Below, in pieces: positions 15,137 through 23,540 of a stretch of DNA of 64,000 nt. The position numbers were made by a program, and so were the translations under genes. Position 1 is the stretch's first letter. Each line of letters opens with the position of its first letter. The notes beneath the pieces are model-generated. The model saw only the letters and a list, made by a program, of their open reading frames with translations. It did no database searches and was not told where the DNA came from. This DNA is from Streptomyces cellostaticus. Lineage in GTDB: Bacteria > Actinomycetota > Actinomycetes > Streptomycetales > Streptomycetaceae. The stretch lies in contig NZ_KQ948024.1 of assembly GCF_001513965.1 (NCBI RefSeq), positions 143,508 to 207,507 on the forward strand, given 5' to 3'.

Positions 15137-16426
15137 ATGAGCGCCGACAGCACGGTCAGTCCCGCGCGCGCCCGCTGGCACAAGCTCTTCCAGGGCCTGC
15201 AGAAGATGGGCCGCAGCCTCCAGTTGCCGATCGCGGTGCTGCCGGCGGCGGGCATCCTCAACCGGCTCGGGCAGCCGGACGTCTTCGGCGCGGACGGGCT
15301 GGGCTGGACCGACGTCTCCAAGGTCATGATGGGCGCGGGCAGCGCCCTCCTCGACGGCGCCCTCGGCCTCCCCCTTCTCTTCTGTGTCGGCGTCGCCATC
15401 GGCATGGCGAAGAAGTCCGACGGCTCCACCGCCCTCGCCGCCCTCGCCGGCTTCCTCGTCTACTACGGCGTCCTGCGCCAGTTCCCCAAGGACTGCGCCG
15501 GCGGCGCGAAGGCCGTGCCCGGCGTCGGATGCGTGGCGCCGGACGCGACGGCCGCGGCGTTCTCGTACCAGAACCCCGGTGTCTTCGGCGGCATCGTCAT
15601 GGGGCTGCTCGCCGCCTTCTTCTGGGCCCGTTACCACCGCACCAGGCTCGTCGACTGGCTCGGCTTCTTCAACGGCCGCCGTCTCGTCCCGATCATCATG
15701 GCCTTCGTGGCGATCGTCTTCGCCGCGCTGTGCCTGTGGATCTGGCCGCCCGTCGGGGACGCGCTGGAGAGCTTCAGCCACTGGCTCAGCGACCTCGGCG
15801 CCTGGGGGGCGGGCATCTTCGGCGTGGCGAACAGGGCGCTGCTGGTGGTCGGCCTGCACCAGTTCCTCAACGTCCCCATCTGGTTCCAGTTCGGCAGCTA
15901 CACCAAGCCGGACGGCACGGTGGTGCACGGCGACATCAACATGTTCCTGGCGGGCGACCCGCACGCGGGCCAGTTCACCTCGGGCTTCTTCCCGATCATG
16001 ATGTTCGCGCTCCCGGCGGCCGCCCTGGCGATCACCCACTGCGCCAAGCCGCACCGCCGCAAGGAGGTCGGCGGGCTGATGCTCTCGGTGGGGCTGACCT
16101 CGTTCGTCACCGGCATCACCGAGCCGATCGAGTACTCCTTCCTCTTCATCGCGCCGCTGCTGTACGCGGCCCATGCGCTGCTCACCGGTGTCTCGATGGC
16201 GGTGACCTGGGCGCTCGGGGTGCACGACGGCTTCAGCTTCTCGGCGGGCCTGATCGACTACGTCATCAACTGGAACCTGGCGACGAAGCCGTGGGCGATC
16301 ATCCCGATCGGCCTGTGCTTCGCGGCCCTCTATTACGTCGTCTTCCGTTTCGCGATCACGAAGTTCGACCTGAAGACGCCGGGCCGGGAGCCGGAGGAGG
16401 AGGTGGAGGACGTCACCAAACTGTGA
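15137..16426 (+). CDS. nagE1: N-acetylglucosamine PTS EIIC permease NagE1
   Basis: A 429-residue membrane component of the GlcNAc phosphotransferase system, with about ten hydrophobic segments. The family signature LQKMGRSLQLPIAVLPAAGI is near the N terminus, and the substrate-site GITEPIEY near residue 330. The start is ATG 15137 with GGAGGACG upstream; the frame is open ~140 nt further, through the dre region. It has no fused EIIB domain, consistent with NagF supplying it. It pairs with the paralog nagE2 downstream. Confidence 0.93.
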   Translation: MSADSTVSPARARWHKLFQGLQKMGRSLQLPIAVLPAAGILNRLGQPDVFGADGLGWTDVSKVMMGAGSALLDGALGLPLLFCVGVAIGMAKKSDGSTALAALAGFLVYYGVLRQFPKDCAGGAKAVPGVGCVAPDATAAAFSYQNPGVFGGIVMGLLAAFFWARYHRTRLVDWLGFFNGRRLVPIIMAFVAIVFAALCLWIWPPVGDALESFSHWLSDLGAWGAGIFGVANRALLVVGLHQFLNVPIWFQFGSYTKPDGTVVHGDINMFLAGDPHAGQFTSGFFPIMMFALPAAALAITHCAKPHRRKEVGGLMLSVGLTSFVTGITEPIEYSFLFIAPLLYAAHALLTGVSMAVTWALGVHDGFSFSAGLIDYVINWNLATKPWAIIPIGLCFAALYYVVFRFAITKFDLKTPGREPEEEVEDVTKL

Positions 16427-16467
16427 GCGGATTCGCGGGTTCCTTATCCCGCCTTCATCGTGCTACA

Positions 16468-16500
16468 ACAGGTCTACACCACTGAGTGGTGTAGACCACC
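16468..16500. promoter_or_regulatory. Double dre operator upstream of nagE2
   Basis: Two DasR-type sites, ACAGGTCTACACCACT (16468-16483) and AGTGGTGTAGACCACC (16485-16500), lie back to back. Together they form a perfect 27-bp palindrome, GGTCTACACCACT-G-AGTGGTGTAGACC (16471-16497), ending 16 bp before the nagE2 start codon. Binding here would block transcription initiation or the ribosome-binding site. Confidence 0.9.
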
Positions 16501-16516
16501 ACCCGATGGAGGACGT

Positions 16517-17770
16517 ATGAGCACCGCCACCGCACCAACGGCGGCCCCCGCGAAGAAGCGGGGATCCGGGCTGCTTCAGGGCCTGCAGAAGGTCGGCCGC
16601 AGCCTCCAGCTTCCCATCGCCGTGCTGCCGGCGGCGGGCATCCTGCTGCGACTCGGCCAGGACGACGTGTTCGGCAAGGACGGCCTCGGCTGGAACAAGG
16701 TCGCGGCCGTGTTCGCCACCGCCGGCGACGCCGTCTTCAGCAATCTGCCGCTGCTGTTCTGCGTGGGCATCGCCATCGGCTTCGCCAAGAAGGCCGACGG
16801 CTCCACGGCGCTGGCGGCGCTGGTCGGCTTCCTGGTGTACAAGAACGTGCTGACCGCGTTCCCCATCACCGAGGCCAAGATAACCAAGGGCGCGGACGTC
16901 GCCGCGACCTACAACGACCCGAAGGTGCTCGGCGGCATCGTCATGGGCCTCATCGCCGCCGTGGTCTGGCAGCGCTTCCACCGCACCAAGCTGCCCGACT
17001 GGCTGGGCTTCTTCAACGGCCGCCGTCTGGTCCCGATCCTGATGGCCTTCATCGGCACCGCTGTCGGCGTCGTCTTCGGCCTGGTCTGGGAGCCCATCGG
17101 CAACGTCATCACCGACTTCGGCCAGTGGATGACCGGCCTCGGCGCCGTCGGCGCGGCCATCTTCGGCGCCATCAACCGCGCGCTGCTGCCGGTCGGCATG
17201 CACCAGTTCGTCAACACGGTGGCCTGGCAGGAGATCGGCTCCTTCAAGGACTCCTCGGGCGCCGTCTGGCACGGTGACCTGCCGCGCTTCTTCCACGGTG
17301 ACCCCACCGCCGGTCAGTTCATGACGGGCTTCTTCCCGATCATGATGTTCGCCCTGCCGGCCGCCGCCCTGGCGATCACCCACTGTGCGCGCCCGGAGCG
17401 CCGCAAGGCCGTCGGCGGCATGATGCTCTCGCTCGCCCTGACCTCGTTCGTCACCGGCATCACCGAGCCGATCGAGTTCGCGTTCATGTTCATCGCTCCG
17501 GTGCTCTACGTCATCCACGCGGTGCTCACCGCCGTCTCGATGGCCGTCACCTGGTCGCTGGGCGTGCACCACGGCTTCAGCTTCTCGGCCGGCGCGATCG
17601 ACTACTTCCTCAACTGGGGCCTGGCCACCAAGCCCTGGATGATCATCCCGATCGGCCTGGTGTTCGCCGCGATCTACTACTCGGTGTTCCGCTTCGCCAT
17701 CATCAGGTTCAACCTCCCCACCCCGGGCCGCGAACCCGAGGAGGAGATCGAGGACCTCACCAAGGCGTGA
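16517..17770 (+). CDS. nagE2: N-acetylglucosamine PTS EIIC permease NagE2
   Basis: A 417-residue paralog of NagE1 with the same start signature (LQKVGRSLQLPIAVLPAAGI), GRRLVPILMAF, and substrate motif GITEPIEF. In S. coelicolor NagE2 is the principal GlcNAc permease. ATG 16517 is preceded by GATGGAGGACGT. Control by DasR is indicated by the palindromic operator directly upstream. A strong bidirectional terminator follows. Confidence 0.95.
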   Translation: MSTATAPTAAPAKKRGSGLLQGLQKVGRSLQLPIAVLPAAGILLRLGQDDVFGKDGLGWNKVAAVFATAGDAVFSNLPLLFCVGIAIGFAKKADGSTALAALVGFLVYKNVLTAFPITEAKITKGADVAATYNDPKVLGGIVMGLIAAVVWQRFHRTKLPDWLGFFNGRRLVPILMAFIGTAVGVVFGLVWEPIGNVITDFGQWMTGLGAVGAAIFGAINRALLPVGMHQFVNTVAWQEIGSFKDSSGAVWHGDLPRFFHGDPTAGQFMTGFFPIMMFALPAAALAITHCARPERRKAVGGMMLSLALTSFVTGITEPIEFAFMFIAPVLYVIHAVLTAVSMAVTWSLGVHHGFSFSAGAIDYFLNWGLATKPWMIIPIGLVFAAIYYSVFRFAIIRFNLPTPGREPEEEIEDLTKA

Positions 17771-17780
17771 GGCTCGCCCC

Positions 17781-17836
17781 CGCAGGCACGAGAAGGCCCC
17801 CGGAGCTGCGGCTCCGGGGGCCTTCTCGTGTCTGCG
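17781..17836. terminator. Strong bidirectional terminator between nagE2 and the MBL gene
   Basis: A 26-bp stem with a single G-U pair: CGCAGGCACGAGAAGGCCCC continuing to CGGAGC (17781-17806) pairs with 17811-17836 around a 4-nt TGCG loop. It lies 11 nt after nagE2 and 7 nt from the stop of the convergent MBL gene. Confidence 0.92.
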
Positions 17837-17842
17837 GGGGTG

Positions 17843-18595
17843 TCAGATCTCGTACGTGACCCGCGGAGCGGCCAGCTCCACCGGCCCGTCGAACACCTCG
17901 CGCGCGTCCGCCAGGTTGACCTGCGGATCGGTCCACGGCGGGATGTGGGTGAGGACCAGGCGCCGGGCGCCCGCGCGGGCCGCCGTCTCACCCGCCTCGC
18001 GGCCGTTGAGGTGCAGGTCGGGAATGCTCTCCTTGCCGTGCGTGAACGCGGCCTCGCACAGGAACAGGTCGGTGTCCCGGGCCAGCTCGTCCAGCGCCTC
18101 GGTGACACCCGTGTCGCCGGAGTACGTCAGGGACCTCCCGCCGTGTTCGACCCGGATGCCGTACGCCTCCACGGGGTGGCGGACCCGCTCGGTGTGCACC
18201 GTGAACGGGCCGATCTCGAACATGGACGGCTTGACCGTGTGGAAGTCGAAGACCTCGCTCATGGAGGAGGCGGAGGGGGTGTCGGCGTAGGCCGTGGTCA
18301 GGCGGTGTTCGGTGCCCTCGGGACCGTAGACCGGGATCGGGCCGCAGCGGCCGCCGTCGTGGCGGTAGTAGCGCGCGACGAAGTACCCGAGCATGTCGAT
18401 GCAGTGATCGGCGTGCAGATGGCTCAGAAAGATCGCGTCGAGGTCGTAGAGACCGCAGTGGCGCTGCAGCTCGCCGAGGGCGCCGTTGCCCATGTCGAGG
18501 AGCAGCCGGAAGCCGTCGGCCTCGAGGAGGTAGCTCGAGCAGGCCGATTCCGCGGATGGGAACGACCCCGAGCAGCCGACGACGGTGAGCTTCAT
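17843..18595 (-). CDS. MBL-fold hydrolase, Rv1339-type (probable cyclic nucleotide phosphodiesterase)
   Basis: A 250-residue metallo-beta-lactamase-fold protein. The metal site SHLHADHC (HxHxDH) is near residue 60, with further ligands in YSGDTG and LTHIPPW. Its position in the pncB-to-rdgB neighbourhood matches Rv1339 of M. tuberculosis, reported as an atypical class II cAMP phosphodiesterase. ATG 18595 has CGGAGG upstream. tRNase Z-like or other phosphodiesterase activity remains possible. It is convergent with nagE2. Confidence 0.88.
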   Translation of the reverse strand: MKLTVVGCSGSFPSAESACSSYLLEADGFRLLLDMGNGALGELQRHCGLYDLDAIFLSHLHADHCIDMLGYFVARYYRHDGGRCGPIPVYGPEGTEHRLTTAYADTPSASSMSEVFDFHTVKPSMFEIGPFTVHTERVRHPVEAYGIRVEHGGRSLTYSGDTGVTEALDELARDTDLFLCEAAFTHGKESIPDLHLNGREAGETAARAGARRLVLTHIPPWTDPQVNLADAREVFDGPVELAAPRVTYEI

Positions 18596-18838
18596 GAAGC
18601 AGAAACCTCCGTTGGCGGGAAACCGGTGGGCGGGGAGCTGAGGAGAGGGGTCGGGAAAAGGGGCAGACGGGGGTCGTGCGGTTTGTCGAGCGTAAGGCGC
18701 AAAAGGGCGGGTCGCTCCTCCGCCAGGGGCCGTTGTGGGCGAACTCACCTGTGGTGTCACCGGTTCGGCTGGACCGGGGGCGCACAGGGAATGCGAGAGG
18801 GCGCGCAATGCGCGGCACGCGCCGGTAACGTCGTCCTT

Positions 18839-19300
18839 ATGGACACGTCCTGGTGGCTGGCGCTCGCGGCGGTGGTGCTGCTCGCGCTGGTCGCCACGCT
18901 CGTCGACGGCTGGGGCCGCGGCCGCCGGCCCGGCGGGCGCCGGCTGCGGCCGCCCGGGCGCCCCGGCGGCCGGGACCGGGCCCGGACGGCCCATCCGCAC
19001 CCCGGGGACATCTGGTGGGCGAACGTCCCCTACGAGGACCGCGCGGACGTCAAGGACCGGCCCTGCCTGGTGCTGGCCGTGCGCGGCAACCGGGCCACGG
19101 TCGCGAAGATCACCAGCAAGTACCACGACGAGCGTGCCGGGGTGATCCCGCTGCCGCCCGGGGCGGTCGGTGACGCCCACGGGCGGCCCAGCTTCCTGCA
19201 GACCGACGAGCTTCGCGAGGTGCCGTTCGGCGATTTCCGGCGCCGGGTCGGTGTGGTCGACCCGGTCCTGTGGGACCAGGTCAGGCACCTCGCCGGTTAG
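18839..19300 (+). CDS. Membrane-anchored MazF/PemK-like protein
   Basis: A 153-residue protein. Residues 4-25 form a hydrophobic helix (SWWLALAAVVLLALVATLVDG), followed by a basic Arg/Gly/Pro linker. Residues ~55-150 form a PemK/MazF-type domain (HPGDIWWANVPY, VKDRPCLVLAV, SFLQTDELREVP, RRVGVVDP). Toxin relatives are free mRNA interferases with an antitoxin just upstream; no antitoxin ORF is seen here (nearest upstream gene is divergent, 243 nt away). The membrane anchor and lack of partner argue against an ordinary toxin. The start ATG 18839 lacks a clear ribosome-binding site. Confidence 0.8.
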   Translation: MDTSWWLALAAVVLLALVATLVDGWGRGRRPGGRRLRPPGRPGGRDRARTAHPHPGDIWWANVPYEDRADVKDRPCLVLAVRGNRATVAKITSKYHDERAGVIPLPPGAVGDAHGRPSFLQTDELREVPFGDFRRRVGVVDPVLWDQVRHLAG

Positions 19301-19306
19301 CCACGC

Positions 19307-19756
19307 CTACTTCACCTTCACCGTCACCGTCCACTGCTGGATGCCCTTGCAGGAGGCCTGGCCGGGGTCGGCGGGCGGGCACAGCGGGCGGGAGGACGTC
19401 AGTTTCGCGGTGCCGGCCGCCACCGCCTTGTAGGCCGCCGTGGCGTCGCCCGGCTGGATGACGAAGCCCGCGTTGATCGCCTCCAGGGCGGTGCCGCTCA
19501 GGGCGACCGGCTTCCAGGGGCGGGTCTTGGTGCCGTCGAGGGTGAGCCGCAGCTCGCCGCCCTTGGCCAGGCAGACGGTACGGCCGTTGTCGGCCACCTT
19601 CAGCTCCACCTGGGCGGCGCACCCGCTGCCGGAGGACGGAGCGGAGGCCGACGGCGAGACCTTGCCTTTGCTGCCGGAGTCCCCGCCGCTCTGGGAGCCG
19701 CAGCCCGCCAGGAGCAGCGCTGCCGCCGCGAGGGCGATGGGCGTCGTACGACGCAT
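19307..19756 (-). CDS. Lipoprotein of unknown function
   Basis: A 149-residue protein with a classic lipoprotein signal (RRTTPIALAAAALLLAGC, Cys19) followed by a Ser/Gly linker. The mature domain has three further Cys pairs or singles (SGCAAQ, VCLAKG, LCPPADPGQASCKG), suggesting disulfides, and an alternating beta pattern. I do not recognise a named domain. The stop lies 6 nt from the stop of the convergent MazF-like gene. Confidence 0.65.
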   Translation of the reverse strand: MRRTTPIALAAAALLLAGCGSQSGGDSGSKGKVSPSASAPSSGSGCAAQVELKVADNGRTVCLAKGGELRLTLDGTKTRPWKPVALSGTALEAINAGFVIQPGDATAAYKAVAAGTAKLTSSRPLCPPADPGQASCKGIQQWTVTVKVK

Positions 19757-19827
19757 GGGTGTCCGCCTTTCTGCCGTGGCCGGCCGACCGGCCCCTTGGT
19801 GCAGATGAGACGTACCACCGGCACGGA

Positions 19828-19870
19828 CGGATCCCGCACCCGGAAGGAAGTCTTCCGGGTGCGGGATCCG
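19828..19870 (-). terminator. Hairpin terminator of the S53 peptidase gene
   Basis: A 19-bp perfect inverted repeat (CGGATCCCGCACCCGGAAG at 19828-19846 with 19852-19870, GAAGT loop) located 14 nt beyond the peptidase stop codon. Confidence 0.88.
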
Positions 19871-19883
19871 ATTGCCGTACGGC

Positions 19884-21953
19884 TCAGCTGGTCGTCAGGG
19901 CGGTGTCGTCCACGACGAAGCTGGTCTGGAGGGAGGAGTCCTCCGCTCCGCTGAACTTCAGGGTGACCGTCTGGCCCGCGAACGAGGACAGGTCGAAGGT
20001 CTTCTGCGCATACCCGGAAGCGGCGTTGACGTTCGAGTACGTCGCCAGGGTGGTCGAACCGGCGGTCACGGTCAGCTTGTCGTACGCGGTGCTGCCGGTC
20101 TCCGCGGTGTCGATGTGCAGGTAGAAGGTGAGCGACGCCTTGCAGCCGCTCGGAATCGTCACCGACTGGGACAGCGTGTCGGTGTGCGAGGAGCCGTACC
20201 CGTCGAGCCAGGCCTTGTAGGAGCCGCCGTGCGCAGCCTCACCGGAGTCGTTGGTGATGACACCGCTGGTGGCACTCCAGGTGGTGTTGCCCGACTCGAA
20301 GCCCGGGTTGCCGAGCAGCTGGGCCGAGGTGCAGGTGCCGCCGGAGGAGCCGACCGTCCAGGTGAAGGAGGCCGAACCGGAGGCGCCGGTGGAGTCGGTC
20401 GCGGTGACCGTGACCTGGTAGGTGCCCGCGGTGGACGCCGTGCCGGAGATCAGGCCGGAGGAGCTGTTGACGGACAGGCCGGTGGGCAGGCCGGAGGCGC
20501 TGTAGGTCAGCGTCGCGCCCGCGCTGTCGGTGGCGTGGATCTGCAGACTGGCCGAGCCGCCGGTGGCGGTGGACTGGCTGCCGGGGTTGGTGACGGTCAC
20601 CGTGTTGCCGGTGCTGGTGCCGGCGGTGAAGGCGGTGGTGCCGTTCGGGGTGCCCCAGCCGGTCGGGCCGTCGTAGCCGGTGCCCGCGGTGCAGAAGTAC
20701 GAGGTGGAGCAGGAGCCGTTGCTGCCGCTGGTCACGTCGTACAGGTTGCTCGTGTGCTGGTACGGGTACTTCGCCGGGTAGTCGCCGGAGCCCGGGGTGC
20801 CCGCGAGGGCGTAGACGCCGGCGACGATCGGGGCGGAGGCGCTGGTGCCGCCGTAGACCGCCCAGCCGGAGCCGCCGTAGGTGTCGTAGACCGCCACGCC
20901 GGTGGCCGGGTCGGCGACCGCGGAGACGTCGGCCTCCATGCGCTTGGAGCAGCCGGTGTCGGTCTGCCAGCTCGGCTTCGGGTCGTACGCCGAGCAGCCG
21001 GAGCCGGTGCCCTCGGTGGAGCTGGTGTGCCACACCGACTCGCTCCAGCCGCGGGAGTTGGAGGAGGTGGTGAGCGCGGTGCCGCCGACGGCGGTCACGT
21101 ACTGGGAGGTCGCCGGGTACTCGGCACCGTAGGCGGAGTCACCGGAGGAGACGGTGATGGCGACGCCCGGGTGCTTGAAGTACTGGGTGTCCTCGGTGGT
21201 CTGGGAGGACGCCTCGGAGCCGCCCCAGCTGTTGGAGACGACCTTGGCGCCCAGCGAGACCGCCTCGTTCTCGGCGATGCCGAGGTCGGTGTCGTTCGCG
21301 GAGTTGGCCTCGACCAGGATGATGCTGCAGTTCGGGCAGACGGCGCTGGCCATGTCGAGGTCCAGCGCCTCCTCGCCCGCCCAGCCGGTGTCGTTGGTGG
21401 GCAGCGAGGTGGTGGAGCCGGTCTGGCTGACCTGCTTGAAGCAGCCGTTGGCCTTGGTGCAGGCGGACAGGCCGTAGGTGGACCGGTAAGTGCCCAGGTC
21501 CGCCTCGGCGTTGGGGTCGTTGTAGGCGTCGACGATGGCGATCGTCATGCCGCTGCCGCCCGTGGAGGGCAGGTTGTAGGCGCTGTGCAGGTTGGCCGGG
21601 GAGAGGCCGGAGGGGGCCGCCGCGGCGAGCGCCGAGGCGAGCCGCTGCTTGATGTCGGTACGCCGCTGGGCGAAGCAGGACGCGTGGCCCGGCTCGGCGG
21701 TGGCGCACAGATGGGTCGTGGGGACCTTCTGTCCGGCCTTGCCGGTGGAGTGGAAGGTCTGACGCTCCGGGGCGGTCAGGGCCTTGGCGTTCTGCGCGGC
21801 CCGGGAGGTGTGGGGCGCGGGAGCGGTGGCGGTGTGGGCCCCGGCCGCCGGTGCCGCGGCCAGTCCGGCGACGGTCAGGGCGAGGGAGGGGAGGGCGACG
21901 GAGACGAGTCTTCGCAGACTCCGTCTGTGGCCGCTAGGGCGTGACTCACGCAT
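19884..21953 (-). CDS. Secreted S53 (sedolisin-type) serine peptidase with C-terminal beta domains
   Basis: A 689-residue exported peptidase. A signal peptide (residues ~1-40) and a short pro-region are followed by the catalytic domain. The sedolisin Glu/Asp pair lies in GWAGEEALDLDMASA (~190), and the nucleophile Ser in YGGTSASAP (~370). Then come a putative Ig domain (~450-540, GLPTGLSVNSSSGLISGTA) and a C-terminal carbohydrate-binding-like beta sandwich (GNPGFESGN). The pro-region is shorter than in kumamolisins. ATG 21953 has GGAGG upstream. Likely role: extracellular protein degradation, optimal at acid pH in this family. Confidence 0.9.
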   Translation of the reverse strand: MRESRPSGHRRSLRRLVSVALPSLALTVAGLAAAPAAGAHTATAPAPHTSRAAQNAKALTAPERQTFHSTGKAGQKVPTTHLCATAEPGHASCFAQRRTDIKQRLASALAAAAPSGLSPANLHSAYNLPSTGGSGMTIAIVDAYNDPNAEADLGTYRSTYGLSACTKANGCFKQVSQTGSTTSLPTNDTGWAGEEALDLDMASAVCPNCSIILVEANSANDTDLGIAENEAVSLGAKVVSNSWGGSEASSQTTEDTQYFKHPGVAITVSSGDSAYGAEYPATSQYVTAVGGTALTTSSNSRGWSESVWHTSSTEGTGSGCSAYDPKPSWQTDTGCSKRMEADVSAVADPATGVAVYDTYGGSGWAVYGGTSASAPIVAGVYALAGTPGSGDYPAKYPYQHTSNLYDVTSGSNGSCSTSYFCTAGTGYDGPTGWGTPNGTTAFTAGTSTGNTVTVTNPGSQSTATGGSASLQIHATDSAGATLTYSASGLPTGLSVNSSSGLISGTASTAGTYQVTVTATDSTGASGSASFTWTVGSSGGTCTSAQLLGNPGFESGNTTWSATSGVITNDSGEAAHGGSYKAWLDGYGSSHTDTLSQSVTIPSGCKASLTFYLHIDTAETGSTAYDKLTVTAGSTTLATYSNVNAASGYAQKTFDLSSFAGQTVTLKFSGAEDSSLQTSFVVDDTALTTS

Positions 21954-22174
21954 GGGGTACTGCCTCCATGGGGAAGTGGGGTTTCTCGCACTGGTTGGGC
22001 AGGCCCGTGACGCGCGTAGCGGCGGCAGAACCGCGCAGTCATGAGCATGACACTCTCAGCACACCCCGATGTCGGGTGATCGTGACATGACAGGGTGTGG
22101 GAGGACCGTAGTCCCGGCCCGAGGAACACCGGCAGTACCGGAGGGAATTCTTTGCCCCTCCATAGGATGGGATT

Positions 22175-22196
22175 GGCCCCCTCATAGGAGGGGGCT
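22175..22196 (-). terminator. Small hairpin terminator after cysM
   Basis: GGCCCCCTC (22175-22183) pairs with GAGGGGGCT (22188-22196) around an ATAG loop, 20 nt beyond the cysM stop codon. Confidence 0.65.
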
Positions 22197-22216
22197 GGCG
22201 TGCGCTTGATGCGGGG

Positions 22217-23167
22217 CTACGCCCAGAGCTGCCCCTGGAGCGTCTCGATGGCCTCTTCGGTGGTGGCCGCCGTGTAGACGCCGGTGGAGAGGTACTTCCA
22301 GCCGCCGTCGGCGACGATGAAGACGATGTCGGCGCTCTCGCCCGCCTTGACGGCCTTCTTGCCGACGCCGATCGCCGCGTGCAGGGCGGCACCGGTGGAG
22401 ACGCCCGCGAAGATGCCCTCCTGCTGGAGGAGTTCACGGGTGCGGGTGACCGCGTCGGCGGAGCCGACCGAGAAACGGGTGGTCAGGACGGAGGCGTCGT
22501 ACAGCTCCGGTACGAAGCCCTCGTCGAGGTTGCGCAGGCCGTAGACCAGGTCGTCGTAGCGCGGCTCGGCGGCGACGATCTTCACGTCCGGCTTGTGCTC
22601 GCGCAGGTAGCGGCCGACGCCCATCAGGGTGCCGGTGGTGCCGAGGCCCGCGACGAAGTGGGTGATGGAGGGGAGGTCGGCGAGGATCTCCGGGCCGGTC
22701 GTGGCGTAGTGGGCGCCCGCGTTGTCCGGGTTGCCGTACTGGTAGAGCATCACCCAGTCGGGGTGCTCGGCGGCCAGCTCCTTGGCCACGCGCACGGCGG
22801 TGTTGGAGCCGCCCGCGGCCGGGGAGGAGATGATCTCGGCGCCCCACATGCCGAGCAGGTCCCGGCGCTCCTGCGAGGTGTTCTCCGGCATCACGCACAC
22901 CATGCGGTAGCCCTTGAGCCTGGCGGCCATCGCGAGGGAGATACCGGTGTTGCCGGAGGTGGGCTCCAGGATCGTGCAGCCCGGGGTGAGGCGGCCGTCC
23001 TTCTCCGCCTGCTCGACCATGTGCAGGGCCGGGCGGTCCTTGACCGAGCCGGTCGGGTTGCGGTCCTCCAGCTTGGCCCAGATGCGGACGTCCGGGGACG
23101 GCGACAACCGCGGCAGGCGCACCAAGGGGGTGTTGCCCACCGCGGCCAGCGGGGAGTCGTAGCGCAT
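22217..23167 (-). CDS. cysM: CysO-dependent cysteine synthase (CysM type)
   Basis: A 316-residue PLP enzyme of the O-acetylserine sulfhydrylase fold. The PLP lysine is in NPTGSVKDRP, the substrate loop is PTSGNTG, and the phosphate-binding loop GLGTTGTLMG. In M. tuberculosis CysM uses O-phosphoserine and takes sulfur from thiocarboxylated CysO rather than sulfide. The adjacent cysO (8 nt upstream) and the upstream mec gene place this protein in that pathway. The Arg in the segment AEPRYDDLVYGLRNL resembles the phosphoserine-contacting region of CysM, though I cannot confirm the residue. Confidence 0.92.
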   Translation of the reverse strand: MRYDSPLAAVGNTPLVRLPRLSPSPDVRIWAKLEDRNPTGSVKDRPALHMVEQAEKDGRLTPGCTILEPTSGNTGISLAMAARLKGYRMVCVMPENTSQERRDLLGMWGAEIISSPAAGGSNTAVRVAKELAAEHPDWVMLYQYGNPDNAGAHYATTGPEILADLPSITHFVAGLGTTGTLMGVGRYLREHKPDVKIVAAEPRYDDLVYGLRNLDEGFVPELYDASVLTTRFSVGSADAVTRTRELLQQEGIFAGVSTGAALHAAIGVGKKAVKAGESADIVFIVADGGWKYLSTGVYTAATTEEAIETLQGQLWA

Positions 23168-23175
23168 GGCCGGTC

Positions 23176-23454
23176 TCAGACCATGCCGCCGGCGACGGCG
23201 GGCAGGATCGTCACGGTGTCGCCGTCGGACAGCTTGGTGTTGATGTTGTCGAGGAAGCGGACGTCCTCGTCGTTCAGGTAGACGTTGACGAAGCGGCGCA
23301 GCTTGCCTTCGTCCACGATGCGGGCCTGGATGCCCGCATGCCGGGTCTCGAGGTCGGCGAACAGCTCGGTGAGGGTCTCACCGCTGCCCTCCACCGCCTT
23401 CTGACCGTCGGTGTACTGGCGGAGGATGGTGGGGATGCGGACCTCGATGGCCAT
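23176..23454 (-). CDS. cysO: Sulfur-carrier protein CysO (MoaD/ThiS fold) with Met-Val C-terminal extension
   Basis: A 92-residue ubiquitin-like carrier (VRIPTILRQYTDGQ ... VYLNDEDVRFL ... GDTVTILPAVAGG). Its thiocarboxylated C-terminal GG delivers sulfur to CysM. Here the GG is not terminal: the gene continues Met-Val-stop (codons at 23179-23184), so the protein must be cut after GG before activation. The upstream JAMM peptidase Mec is the obvious candidate. AGGAG lies 8 nt before the ATG. The cys leader peptide is encoded 86 nt upstream. Confidence 0.93.
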   Translation of the reverse strand: MAIEVRIPTILRQYTDGQKAVEGSGETLTELFADLETRHAGIQARIVDEGKLRRFVNVYLNDEDVRFLDNINTKLSDGDTVTILPAVAGGMV

Positions 23455-23540
23455 GGCTGGGCTCCTGTCGGAAAGGGTGCGTCGATTGGTGCGCGCGCGG
23501 CGGCGCGCCGCGGCTCACGGCCGTACGGCGGTGGGGAACG
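23455..23540 (-). promoter_or_regulatory. Leader region with strong GC hairpin between leader peptide and cysO
   Basis: The 86-nt gap between the leader peptide stop and the cysO start contains a very stable G/C palindromic stretch (GCGGCGCGCCGC with flanking GC repeats, about 23490-23512) followed by the AGGAG of cysO. The arrangement suits ribosome-stalling control of terminator or ribosome-binding-site access. No alternative anti-terminator pairing was proved by hand. Confidence 0.5.

Noticed and set aside
18600..18838. An antitoxin gene upstream of the MazF-like gene
   Set aside because: No frame with a ribosome-binding site and antitoxin-like sequence in the 243-bp gap.
19872..21944. 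A 690-codon plus-strand frame opposite the S53 peptidase
   Set aside because: Gly/Ala/Val/Arg-rich without domains; the minus strand encodes a full sedolisin with signal peptide and catalytic motifs.
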